Shown one piece after another: positions 1 through 7,423 of a DNA stretch of 64,000 bases. Both the position numbers and the translations under genes were made by a program. The stretch's first letter is position 1. Each line of letters opens with the position of its first letter. Under the pieces are notes generated by a model, which saw nothing but the letters and a program-made list of their open reading frames with translations, searched no databases and was not told where the DNA came from. The DNA comes from Thermoleophilia bacterium (GTDB taxonomy: Bacteria > Actinomycetota > Thermoleophilia > Miltoncostaeales > Miltoncostaeaceae), in assembly GCA_009694365.1 (NCBI GenBank), contig SHVE01000010.1, forward strand, positions 1 through 64,000, given 5' to 3'.

Positions 1-413
1 TCGATCTCCTCGATGCCGCCGGCATGGTGCTGGGAGACCACAGCCGCCCGCTGTTCTCACGCGAGGGTCGCGGCGGCAGTGGGGGCAGGCTTGCCACCCG
101 GAGCGTGCAGGGCATAGTGCACCGCACTGCCACCCATGCAGGGATCATGGGGAAGCGGTGTAGTCCCCACACACTGCGCCACCATACGCAATCCGGGCCC
201 TGCGAGCTGGTGTGGTACGCGGTCTGCTCATTCTTCGTCATCGGGTACGCCCCCCCTTATTGTGCTGACGTGAGCCCTATTTATGAGGACGGTTTCCTCC
301 ACCGCCGCGCCCATCGTCCAATATGCGTAGTCACCTACACGGTAATAGGCGTAAACCTTCCTATAGAACGGTCGCTTGAATCCGTTGTCGCGGATGAAGT
401 GGGTAGCGCTTGA
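1..413 (+). pseudogene. Tyrosine recombinase (XerC/D-type integrase) fragment, cut by the window edge
   Basis: The window opens inside a reading frame (from base 3) that resembles the C-terminal catalytic domain of tyrosine recombinases. A segment reading RSVQGIVHRTATHAGI is followed by PHTLRHH at bases 166-186, the HxLRH box that carries a catalytic His and Arg. After about base 190 the similarity stops: no later His/Trp box and no nucleophilic Tyr is visible before the stop at 411-413, and an opposite-strand frame overlaps the tail. I read it as an integrase interrupted after the HxLRH box. It sits about 1.7 kb from a tRNA-Ala gene, a common integration site, among other decayed mobile DNA. 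The part before base 1 is not visible, so the original length is unknown. Confidence 0.6.
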
Positions 414-602
414 GAACTCATCGCTATCACGCGACCTCTTCCTGACGAGATATGAATGCGGGATCCCTTTCATGGTATTCGCCACAACGAACTCATGGTC
501 CGTTACAAAGCCGGTAAAAGACGCCTCTTCCATTATCCGTCCAGTCGCGCGGTGATACGTGCAGGGAATGATGCTGGGTCTACCGAACGGAATCGCTCCC
601 AC
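228..602 (-). CDS. Hypothetical protein, 124 aa, in a lower-GC patch
   Basis: Not recognised. A GTG-started frame of 124 codons with a protein-like composition rich in aromatic and charged residues (stretches such as KVYAYYRVGDYAYW and TGFVTDHEFVVAN). No signal peptide, membrane segment or known motif is visible. Base composition from about 230 to 740 is clearly less GC-rich than the rest of the window, which fits recent transfer. A second short frame just upstream (533-691) reads in another phase and runs into this one, so the two may be halves of one gene broken by a frameshift near 585-600. The start codon is therefore uncertain. It overlaps the decayed end of the integrase frame on the other strand. 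Confidence 0.4.
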   Translation of the reverse strand: MGAIPFGRPSIIPCTYHRATGRIMEEASFTGFVTDHEFVVANTMKGIPHSYLVRKRSRDSDEFSSATHFIRDNGFKRPFYRKVYAYYRVGDYAYWTMGAAVEETVLINRAHVSTIRGGVPDDEE

Positions 603-691
603 ACCTTCACTTGGTCATTGTTATCAAACGTGACCTCAAACGTCATAGAGAATGAGAGCGAGGTTTCTAAGGACTGGATCATTTGGTCCAT
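533..691 (-). other. Short frame upstream of the 228-602 gene, possible 5' half of the same broken gene
   Basis: A 52-codon ATG-started frame containing SFSMTFEVTFDNNDQVKVWE, protein-like in composition. It overlaps the start of the 228-602 frame in a different phase. If one base was gained or lost near 585-600, the two would read as a single protein of about 155 residues. No ribosome binding site is evident and no family is recognised. Confidence 0.25.
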
Positions 692-726
692 ATCGTCGTA
701 GTCATACCCAGTTCCGTCCAGCGTGT

Positions 727-1223
727 TCAGTGATCCAAGGAGTGCGAGAAGCCGTTTTCATACAGCCAACCGCCACCCCAGACCCAATGCGTGATGGTGG
801 GATAGATGAACCCGACGAAGATGACGGCGAACGGGATGTAGGCGAGAAACCGTGCCCGGTCGAGCATCGTCCCCCAGACGATCGCCAATGCCACGGCGGC
901 GAACATCGCCTCAAAGAAAAATTTGGTGGGCTCATCGATTCCCGAGTACGCGAGTGAGGAAACGCCGTTGGCGTTGCCGACCTCAAGGAACCACCCGGTG
1001 GCCCCCGCGAACCCGCTGCCGTCGCCGAACGCTACGGCGTATCCGACGGCCCAGCACACCACGAGGGCCAAGGAGAAAAGTTGATGATGATCTTCGCGGC
1101 CACCGCGCCCGCGTTCTTCATACGCGAGAGGCCCATCTCAAGGGCGGCGAATCCGGCCTGCATCAGCAGTACCAAGCAGCCCGCCGCGATGACCCAGACC
1201 GTATCGATGGCAACGGCATTCAT
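727..1223 (-). pseudogene. amt: Ammonium transporter (Amt) fragment, frameshifted and truncated
   Basis: The ATG at 1223 is preceded by GGAGGG about ten bases upstream and opens a typical Amt N-terminus: VWVIAAGCLVLLMQAGFAAL, the first transmembrane helix, then ALEMGLSRMKNAGAV. Near 1073-1080 the phase changes; the next helix (LALVVCWAVGYAVAFGDGSG) continues in another frame. Similarity runs on through FFFEAMFAAVALAIV and HWVWGGGWLYE and stops at 727. About 165 of the usual 400 or more residues remain. The gate and pore residues of the second half are missing, so it cannot be a working ammonium channel. No partner P-II (glnK) gene is visible. Confidence 0.75.
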
Positions 1224-1499
1224 TCGGGGATTCCCTCCGGGAAAGGGTTCAGTGCCCCCGAGGCGGGGCTGCGCAAAGGTGTCACTCCGGATCACGCCAT
1301 CTCATGGTCCTCTGCACAATGGTCTTGAGATTCGTATGTGCACATGGATAAATCCGCACGCGGGGCGGGCCATGGAATCCAGCTCGAGATCCGGGATCCC
1401 CGACATCGAGCGTGGGGTCAGGACGTGTGGATGACAGCTATCGGAATCGAACCCGCGGCGAGTTATCCGCGCGCGGTGGGCCACACGACTATGGAAATG

Positions 1500-1836
1500 C
1501 CCATCGCGGTCGTACACGGACGCCCCGGGCACGTTCGGATGGTCGACGGATTCGAGATGACCGCCCACGCCCTTTGTGCCTGGGCGCGCATGGGAAACCG
1601 CGACAACCGGCGTCGAGCCGGGGAACCGTTGGCAGAACCCCTACGTCGAGAGTTCAGGCGCGCGGCTGCATGAAGGACGTCTGAACCAGAAGTGGTTGGA
1701 CTCGCGGCGGGGAGTCCAAGTGCTCGCCGAGGAGTGGCGGACCCTTTGCACCACCGTCCGACCACACAGCGCGCCTGATGGGCTCACCGCCACCGAGATC
1801 ACGCAACAGGTCACATCGATTCCCCCGCTCTCGTAG
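1500..1836 (+). pseudogene. IS3-family transposase remnant (C-terminal DDE region)
   Basis: Two reading frames together resemble the end of an IS3-family OrfB. The first gives HVRMVDGFEMTAHALCAWAR, a decayed form of the second catalytic-Asp region (usually DNGPEF). After a phase change near 1580-1600, the second gives EPGNRWQNPYVESSGARL, with the conserved glutamate of the DDE triad, and EEWRTLCTTVRPHSAPDGLT, the family's C-terminal signature. At least one frameshift and loss of the N-terminal half make it inactive. Its stop lies 36 bp from tRNA-Ala, so the right end of the element appears to abut that tRNA. Confidence 0.75.
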
Positions 1837-1839
1837 TGG

Positions 1840-1860
1840 GGGGATCGAAATGGGATCCCC
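1840..1860. terminator. Hairpin just downstream of tRNA-Ala
   Basis: GGGGATC and GATCCCC form a 7-bp stem with a 7-base loop. It lies 13 bp beyond the 3' end of the leftward tRNA-Ala gene, where a terminator would sit. No U-tract follows. It could equally be part of the end of the neighbouring IS remnant. Confidence 0.35.
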
Positions 1861-1872
1861 AGAACAGGGGTA

Positions 1873-1945
1873 TGGAGGATACCGGGATCGAACCGGTGAC
1901 CTCTACGCTGCCAGCGTAGCGCTCTCCCATCTGAGCTAATCCCCC
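1873..1945 (-). tRNA. tRNA-Ala (GGC)
   Basis: A cloverleaf can be folded by eye. Acceptor GGGGGAT pairs with ATCCTCC and contains G3-U70, the alanine identity pair. The D arm is AGCTCAGATGGGAGAGC, the anticodon loop CTGGCAG on a CTACG/CGTAG stem gives anticodon GGC, and the T arm contains GGTTCGATCCC. The discriminator is A and CCA is not encoded. It sits directly after rsfS in the same direction. Confidence 0.95.
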
Positions 1946-1971
1946 GGGAACGGGCGTGAGTATAGACGCCC

Positions 1972-2493
1972 TTAGATCTCGTCGGAGATCGCCACCGGAC
2001 CGTTCGGTGCGCCGTCCCCGTCGAAGCGTTCTCGTGGCGCATCCCGCCACAACCGGTCGAGACGGTAGAAGGCCCGCGTCTCCGGAGTGAACACATGCAC
2101 GACGATGTCAAGGGCGTCCACGAGGATCCAGTCACCTTCCTTCTGGCCCTCCACACGCTTCGGCGTCACGCCGTGTTCACTCTTGAGCCGAGACCGGAGA
2201 TCCTCCGCAATCGACTTCGTCTGTCGTGGGGTACGACCGGTGCAGATCACGAGGTGATCCGTGTAATCCACCAGTCCACGCATGTCGAGCAGCACGATGT
2301 CCTCCGCCTTCTTGTCGTAGGCGATGGCCGCGGCGCTCCGCGCGAGTTCCTTTGTGTCCGAGAGGTCCCCCCAGTCGACGAACGATCGTGGGTGAGGGTA
2401 GTCGTGCCTCCGCCCCTCATCAAGACGTGCGGTAGACATCGAGTAGATCAGCGACGACGACGCCACCGATGCCGAAACGGCATCCGGGCCCAT
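1972..2493 (-). CDS. rsfS: Ribosomal silencing factor RsfS
   Basis: RsfS (Iojap/DUF143 family) binds ribosomal protein L14 and blocks 30S-50S joining when translation should slow. The family core is clear: KKAEDIVLLDMRGLVDYTDH, VICTGRTPRQTKSIAEDL and EGQKEGDWILVDALDIVVHV. Last gene of the obg-proB-proA-nadD-rsfS run. The ATG at 2493 overlaps the nadD stop as TGATG, the coupling used elsewhere in this operon. A second in-frame ATG at 2439 lies in a duplicated copy of the nadD 3' end, and the first 20-40 residues are not conserved, so either start is possible. The core and C-terminal tail look intact. Confidence 0.93.
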   Translation of the reverse strand: MGPDAVSASVASSSLIYSMSTARLDEGRRHDYPHPRSFVDWGDLSDTKELARSAAAIAYDKKAEDIVLLDMRGLVDYTDHLVICTGRTPRQTKSIAEDLRSRLKSEHGVTPKRVEGQKEGDWILVDALDIVVHVFTPETRAFYRLDRLWRDAPRERFDGDGAPNGPVAISDEI

Positions 2494-2522
2494 CAAGAAG
2501 TGCGGTAGACCTCGAGCAGATC
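2418..2522. repeat. Near-direct repeat, 32 bp copies 73 bp apart (nadD 3' end / rsfS start)
   Basis: Bases 2418-2449 and 2491-2522 match at 29 of 32 positions (both contain GTGCGGTAGAC or its one-base variant). The right copy is the last ten codons and stop of nadD; the left copy lies inside the 5' end of rsfS. The 41-base spacer contains a GATGCCG-AAA-CGGCATC hairpin. The arrangement looks like a local tandem duplication of the nadD tail. Confidence 0.85.
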
Positions 2523-3080
2523 CGCAACCGGGGCGGGTACCAGATCACGAATGTCCGCTCCCGTTTCTAGGCGCTCACGCACGAGGGTGGACGAGATCGA
2601 GATCTCGGGCATATCCACACGGTCCACGCGGCCCCGGGCCACCGACAACTCCACATCGGTCACACTCCGGTCTCCCGTGCCGGGACGATGTGCCACTGCC
2701 AGCCGGGCAATGGTCACGATTCGCTCCGGACGGCTCCATGTGGCCAAACCCGCCAACTGATCGGCGCCCAGAATGAACCAGAGGTCCGCACCGGGATTCT
2801 CGGCCGCCACCCGCTCGAGGGTATCGGCGGTGTAGGAGGGTCCCGGGCGGTCCACCTCGATGCGGGAGACCACGAGATGTTCGTCGTTCTCCACCGCTGC
2901 CTCGACGAGGGCCACCCGGCGCTCCGCCGGAATTGTGCACCCGCGGGGTTTGTGGGGCGGAGATCCGGCCGGCACCAGCAGCACCTGATCGAGGCCCAGC
3001 TGACGCATCGCCTCACGGGCGAGAATCAGGTGGCCGTCGTGCGGCGGGTCGAAGCTCCCGCCCATCACGCCGATCCTCAC
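2493..3080 (-). CDS. nadD: Nicotinate-nucleotide adenylyltransferase NadD
   Basis: Transfers AMP from ATP to nicotinate mononucleotide, making deamido-NAD in NAD biosynthesis (cytosolic). The nucleotidyltransferase signature GVMGGSFDPPHDGHL is at the N-terminus. PAGSPPHKP, the FILGADQLAGLATW substrate-binding segment, and the C-terminal EISISSTLVRERL (the ISSTxxR motif) are all present. At 195 residues it has the usual family length. It starts at ATG 3080 just after proA (4-bp gap) and overlaps rsfS at its stop. Its last codons are duplicated downstream (see the repeat at 2418-2522). Confidence 0.97.
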   Translation of the reverse strand: MRIGVMGGSFDPPHDGHLILAREAMRQLGLDQVLLVPAGSPPHKPRGCTIPAERRVALVEAAVENDEHLVVSRIEVDRPGPSYTADTLERVAAENPGADLWFILGADQLAGLATWSRPERIVTIARLAVAHRPGTGDRSVTDVELSVARGRVDRVDMPEISISSTLVRERLETGADIRDLVPAPVADLLEVYRTS

Positions 3081-3084
3081 GGGA

Positions 3085-4350
3085 TCAGCGGGTGTGGCCG
3101 GTGCCCGTGACCAGGTACTTCACGGTCGTGAGGTCGGCGAGACCGATCGGTCCGCGGGCGTGCAACTTCTGCGTCGAGATTCCGATCTCCGCGCCCATTC
3201 CAAACTCGCCGCCGTCCGTGAAACGCGTGGACGCGTTGACGTACACCACCGCTGAATCAACGCCCTGCTGGAACGCCTGGGCCGCCGGGAGTGACTCGGT
3301 GATGATGGCCTCGCTGTGCCCCGAGCCGAAGTGGTTGATGTGGTCCACGGCCTCGTCCACCGATCCGACGATGGCCACCGATAGGACCAGGGCGAGAAAC
3401 TCCGTGGCGAAGTCCTTGTCGCTGGCCGCGACGGCCTGACCGGCGACGGCACCCAGATGCCCGCGCACCTCATCCGATACCCGGAGCTCCACGCCCTCGG
3501 CCAGCAGCGCTTCGGCAACGCGGGGCAGGAAGACCGGTGCCACCGCCCGATGCACAAGCAGGGTCTCACACGCATTGCAGACGCCCGGACGCTGCACCTT
3601 GGCGTTGATCGCAATGGCCAGTGCCGCGTCGAGATCGGCCGCAGCATCCACGAACACATGGCAGTTACCGGACGCCGCGTAGATCACGGGCACACGGGCG
3701 TTGTGCTGGAGGAATGCCTTGAGGTCGTCCCCTCCGCGCGGAATGACCAGATCTACCTTGCCGTCGGCCTGAATGAGGTGCAGCATCTCATCGCGATCGG
3801 TGCCGAGCATTGTCACGGCACCGTCGGGTACGCCGACGCCTCGGAGCGCCGACACCACCACATCCCCGAGTATCTCGTTCGACCGTGCGGCGATTCGGCT
3901 GCCACGCAGCACGATGGCGTTGCCACTCTTCAGCGCGAGGGCCGCGGAATCGGTCGTCACGTTGGGGCGCCCCTCGTAGATGACGCCGATCACTCCCAGC
4001 GGAACGCGCGTCGCCAAGATGTGGAGCCCGTTCGGCACCCGCCAGCCCGCCGTGACCACGCCCACCGGGTCGGGCAGATCCGCAACCACACGAATACCCG
4101 CGGCCATGGCTTCGAGACGGGCCTCGTCGAGGAACAGTCGATCAACCGTGGCGAGGGGTGCATCCGACCGACGCGCATCCCGCACATCCTCGGCATTCTC
4201 AGACAGGATCTCGCCCGAACGCGCGATGAGCGCGCTGGCCACCGCCTCAAGCGCCGCGGACTTCTCCCCCGGGCCCATGCGTGCGAGCACACGGCTCGCC
4301 GTGCGGGCGGCATCAAGCCGCGCGTCAAGGGATGCGTGGGTCGTGGTCAT
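3085..4350 (-). CDS. proA: Glutamate-5-semialdehyde dehydrogenase (gamma-glutamyl phosphate reductase) ProA
   Basis: Reduces gamma-glutamyl phosphate to glutamate 5-semialdehyde with NADPH, the second step of proline synthesis. An aldehyde-dehydrogenase-fold protein of 421 residues, normal for ProA. Visible family features include the PLGVIGVIYEGRPNVTTDSA cofactor segment, VIPRGGDDL, the catalytic cysteine in RPGVCNACETLLVH, and the C-terminal GEFGMGAEIGISTQKLHARG. It follows proB by 7 bp in the same direction; the pair acts as a kinase-reductase unit. No frameshift or unusual residue was noticed. Confidence 0.97.
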   Translation of the reverse strand: MTTTHASLDARLDAARTASRVLARMGPGEKSAALEAVASALIARSGEILSENAEDVRDARRSDAPLATVDRLFLDEARLEAMAAGIRVVADLPDPVGVVTAGWRVPNGLHILATRVPLGVIGVIYEGRPNVTTDSAALALKSGNAIVLRGSRIAARSNEILGDVVVSALRGVGVPDGAVTMLGTDRDEMLHLIQADGKVDLVIPRGGDDLKAFLQHNARVPVIYAASGNCHVFVDAAADLDAALAIAINAKVQRPGVCNACETLLVHRAVAPVFLPRVAEALLAEGVELRVSDEVRGHLGAVAGQAVAASDKDFATEFLALVLSVAIVGSVDEAVDHINHFGSGHSEAIITESLPAAQAFQQGVDSAVVYVNASTRFTDGGEFGMGAEIGISTQKLHARGPIGLADLTTVKYLVTGTGHTR

Positions 4351-4357
4351 CGACGCC

Positions 4358-5488
4358 TCACGCTATCGCACCGTCATCGCCGCGCCCTGTCTCATCGCCC
4401 ACGAGAGCGAGGCGATCGCGATGAATCACCTCACACGCACCGCCGGGCAGCACCTCGCTCACCTGCTCCGACCGCATGCCCTGAACCCGACGGATCTCAT
4501 CGGCCGACATGTCGACGATGCCCTTCCCCACGTCGTGCCCATTCGGACCCACCACGGTAACGGCATCACCCGCCGTGAACGTCCCCTCACACGACACCAC
4601 CCCCACCGGGAGCAGGGACGTGCCCTTACGCGTGATGGCATCGGCGGCCCCGGCGTCGACACACACACGGCCCTGGGAGGGCTTGGCGTGACGCAGCCAC
4701 AGTTTGAAGGCCCCCTCCGCACGACCGGACGGACGAAAGCGGGTGCCAACGGCCTCGCCGGCCGCCGCCCGCGTAATGACGCCCTCCTCAGTGCCGCTGG
4801 CGACGATGCACACGACACCGCACGCCGTGGCCATGCTGGCGGATGCGACCTTGCTGGCCACCCCCCCGCGCCCGTTCCCGGCTCCCGGCAGGTCCGCGAG
4901 AACGACATCGGCCGGGTCGGTTCCCTCCGCCACATCTGTGATGAGAACCGGCCCGTGCTCACCCGGGCCGTAGAGACCGTCCCGGTCGGTCAACAGCACC
5001 AGCACGCGTGCGCGCAGGAGAATCGCCACCTGTGCCGCCAGCACGTCGTTGTCACCGAAGGTCAGTTCGTCGGTGGCGGTGGTGTCGTTCTCGTTGATCA
5101 CGGGAACGACACCGAACGCCAAAAGACGTTCAAGCGTGTTCCGCGCGTTGAGGTACGACGCCCGGTGCTCGAGATCCGCCGAGGTCAGCAACACCTGACC
5201 GGGCACCACCCCGTGGAGGTGGAAACTGGCGATGTAGCGCGCGAACAGAACGCCCTGCCCCACGGCGGACGCGGCCTGCAAGTCGGGCAGGGCGGTCGGG
5301 CGGTCGCGCACCCCCAACCGACCGAGGCCACAGGCGATGGCGCCGCTCGTCACGAGCACAGGATGCATGCCGGCGGCCCGAAGACGCGCGACCTCCGCCA
5401 CGCGCTGAGACAGCACCTGCTCGCGCAGCGCGCCGTCCTCATCCACGAGGGTGGACGACCCGATCTTGATGACGATGACATCGCTCAT
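4358..5488 (-). CDS. proB: Glutamate 5-kinase ProB
   Basis: Phosphorylates glutamate to gamma-glutamyl phosphate, the first and feedback-regulated step of proline synthesis. The amino-acid kinase domain begins VIVIKIGSSTLVDEDG. Substrate motifs LVTSGAIACG, NENDTTATDE and LTDRDGLYG follow, then GAGNGRGGVASKV. The C-terminal third (about residues 275-376) has the character of a PUA domain, as in long ProB proteins. The start chosen is ATG 5488, which overlaps the obg stop by 4 bp (ATGA); the frame is open further upstream but that part is obg in another phase. 376 residues, normal length. Confidence 0.96.
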   Translation of the reverse strand: MSDVIVIKIGSSTLVDEDGALREQVLSQRVAEVARLRAAGMHPVLVTSGAIACGLGRLGVRDRPTALPDLQAASAVGQGVLFARYIASFHLHGVVPGQVLLTSADLEHRASYLNARNTLERLLAFGVVPVINENDTTATDELTFGDNDVLAAQVAILLRARVLVLLTDRDGLYGPGEHGPVLITDVAEGTDPADVVLADLPGAGNGRGGVASKVASASMATACGVVCIVASGTEEGVITRAAAGEAVGTRFRPSGRAEGAFKLWLRHAKPSQGRVCVDAGAADAITRKGTSLLPVGVVSCEGTFTAGDAVTVVGPNGHDVGKGIVDMSADEIRRVQGMRSEQVSEVLPGGACEVIHRDRLALVGDETGRGDDGAIA

Positions 5489-6414
5489 GACAGCCATCTG
5501 ATCAGTTCGGCGCGCAGGTCCGTGATCCCCTCCCCACTCTCCACCGATATCGCGTGATCGGCGCCTCGGGGCGGATCGGCAAGATCGCACTTCGTTGCCA
5601 CCACCACCTCACGGGCGCCCTCGGACATGTACCCGGCCACCCCGGCGCGCACGCGGGCGAGCCGATCGGCCGGATCTTCGGGGTCGGCCGCGTCGAGGCA
5701 GTGCACAACGACCGTGGCACGCTCTACCTGCCCGAGAGCTGCACCGCGCCGCTCGGTGCCGTCGGCCGCCAGGCCCGGCAAGTCGGCCACGATGTAGATC
5801 TCCTCGAACTCGCCCGTGAGGGTTGCGAGCGCGGGTTCGTTGGTGGTGTGGGAGTAGGGCTTGACCGGGTAGTCGGCGCCGGTGAGCGCGTTGAGCAGCG
5901 CGGTCTTGCCCGTGTTGGGCAAACCGACCAACGCCACGTCCACCGGTAGGCGCATCTCAAGGACGATCCACGCCTCCTCACCGTCCTCGCCCGGAACGGT
6001 TATCCGCGGGGCGCGCTGCGTGGACGACCGGAAGGCCCGGTTGCCCACCCCGCCACCGCCGCCACGAGCCACCGACACAACGTCGCCCGGGTCCATGAGC
6101 ATCGCAATCTCGTGGCCGTCGCGCAGCACGCGGGTACCAAGCGGTACGTGCACCGTGAGTGGATCACCGTTCCGGCCGTGGCGGTTTCGGCCCTCACCCT
6201 CGGAACCCGCACGGGCCGTGTGGTGAACGCGGGTGCGGAACGCCGTGAGATCGGTGATCTGCTCGTCGGCGAGCAGCAGCACATCTCCACCACGACCGCC
6301 GTTGCCCCCATCGGGGCCTCCGCGTGGTGTGTGTGCCTCCCGACGGAACGACAGGCAGCCATGGCCCCCGCGTCCCGCCTGAACGTGGATCTGGGCCCGG
6401 TCGGTGAATGACAT
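5485..6414 (-). CDS. obg: GTPase Obg/CgtA, short and divergent G domain
   Basis: Obg is a GTPase that binds the 50S subunit late in assembly. The glycine-rich Obg domain (residues 1-155) is clear: FRREAHTPRGGPDGGNGGRG, VPLGTRVLRDG, ARGGGGGVGNRAFRSSTQRA. The G domain has GLPNTGKTALLNALTG (P-loop; most Obgs have GxPNxGKS), VADLPGLAADG (switch II) and ATKCDLAD in place of NKxD. The helix after switch II that usually reads GLGHxFLxHIERT is shortened to AALGQVERAT. 309 residues with no C-terminal OCT domain. The start ATG 6414 fits MSFTDRAQIHVQAG. Placed after rpmA and rplU as in most bacteria. Confidence 0.93.
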   Translation of the reverse strand: MSFTDRAQIHVQAGRGGHGCLSFRREAHTPRGGPDGGNGGRGGDVLLLADEQITDLTAFRTRVHHTARAGSEGEGRNRHGRNGDPLTVHVPLGTRVLRDGHEIAMLMDPGDVVSVARGGGGGVGNRAFRSSTQRAPRITVPGEDGEEAWIVLEMRLPVDVALVGLPNTGKTALLNALTGADYPVKPYSHTTNEPALATLTGEFEEIYIVADLPGLAADGTERRGAALGQVERATVVVHCLDAADPEDPADRLARVRAGVAGYMSEGAREVVVATKCDLADPPRGADHAISVESGEGITDLRAELIRWLS

Positions 6415-6442
6415 AGTGCGCGACGCTAGGCCGCGCCCCGGC

Positions 6443-6709
6443 TTACGCCGCCGGGGTCTCCTCGGGGTGCACGAACACGCGACGCCCCTTGCGACCGTTG
6501 GTGAACTCCACGCGGCCCGACAGGGTCGCGAAGATGGTGTGGTCACGACCGATACCCGTGCCGTTGGCCGGGGTGAACACCGTGCCGCGTTGGCGGACGA
6601 TGATGGATCCCGCCGGCACAACCTGCCCGGAGAACACCTTCACTCCGAGACGCTGGGAGTTCGAATCACGACCGTTGCGGCTGGATCCGCCACCCTTCTT
6701 ATGCGCCAT
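6443..6709 (-). CDS. rpmA: 50S ribosomal protein L27
   Basis: L27 lies at the peptidyl-transferase centre of the large subunit. The 88-residue sequence is typical: [20 protein letters not shown] at the N-terminus, [20 protein letters not shown] in the middle, and [12 protein letters not shown]. There is no N-terminal extension needing protease cleavage (as in Firmicutes). It follows rplU with a 3-bp gap and precedes obg, the classic rplU-rpmA-obg arrangement. Confidence 0.98.
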   Translation of the reverse strand: MAHKKGGGSSRNGRDSNSQRLGVKVFSGQVVPAGSIIVRQRGTVFTPANGTGIGRDHTIFATLSGRVEFTNGRKGRRVFVHPEETPAA

Positions 6710-6712
6710 TCC

Positions 6713-7009
6713 CTAACCCCCGATACCGGTGATCCGCACTCGCGAGAGACGCGAGCGGTGACCCATCTTGCGCTTGCTGTCCTTCTTCGCGCGATACGTG
6801 AGAACCGTGATCTTCGGACCGAGCACATGCTCCTCGACCTCAGCGGTCACGGTACCGCCATCACTGATGCCGTCGGCACCACCAATGGCCAGAACCTTTG
6901 GCGAGATGGACTCCCCGGGTTCCGCCGCAATGCGGTCCACGACGATGCGCTCACCCTCACGCACCCTGTATTGCTTGCCCCCGAGGGCGATCACAGCATA
7001 CTCAGCCAC
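6713..7009 (-). CDS. rplU: 50S ribosomal protein L21
   Basis: L21 binds 23S rRNA near L20. The 98-residue protein starts at GTG 7009 with GGAGAAG just upstream; the frame is open further but lacks similarity there. Family features are YAVIALGGKQYRVREGE, ILAIGG-type core (KVLAIGGADG), GPKITVLTYRAKKDSKRK and the basic tail GHRSRLSRVRITGI. First gene of the rplU-rpmA-obg-proB-proA-nadD-rsfS run, so a promoter is expected in the gap to its right. Confidence 0.97.
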   Translation of the reverse strand: MAEYAVIALGGKQYRVREGERIVVDRIAAEPGESISPKVLAIGGADGISDGGTVTAEVEEHVLGPKITVLTYRAKKDSKRKMGHRSRLSRVRITGIGG

Positions 7010-7423
7010 GGCTTCTCCACTGACGTCGGAACGCCCGGCTCCGGACGCGATCGGGGATAGTAGCGATACGTCCCGCCGGGCGCCACGTGACGGGGAGACA
7101 ACGACCACGGTCACACGTACCCCAGCCATCATCACCGCGGCCATCGCTCTCGCGGGCATGGGCGCGGGTGGCGCCACGGCCGCCGAACTCCGCGTGGAGG
7201 GCGGCCCCGATCCGGACGTCCTCGACCCCGCGCACGCACGTGACCAATGACGGGCCCGCATGGGTACGAGGTCGATGGGCCGGATGGAGTGGCCTTCGCG
7301 GTCGTAGAGGGTCCGGTGCAGCTCCTGGTTGAGGGAGGTCTGCCCCCGGCCTATTCGCTGTGCGTTACACCACTTGTAGCGACGTGACCTCCCGCTCGCA
7401 CAGTTCGAGGCCAACTACTACCA
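7010..7423. other. Intergenic region upstream of rplU
   Basis: About 414 bp with no recognised gene. The first 100 bp should hold the promoter of the ribosomal-protein operon, but I cannot identify -35/-10 boxes with confidence. A 46-codon frame on the plus strand (7247-7387) has GC-rich third positions and begins MTGPHGYEVDGPDGVAFAVV, but it has no recognisable ribosome binding site or family and may be another remnant. Confidence 0.5.

Noticed and set aside
3457-5557. Long open frames (over 360 and 520 codons) on the plus strand across proA and proB
   Set aside because: They are antisense to clearly recognised proA and proB, rich in His/Arg/Gly as mirror frames of GC-rich genes are, and match no domain pattern.
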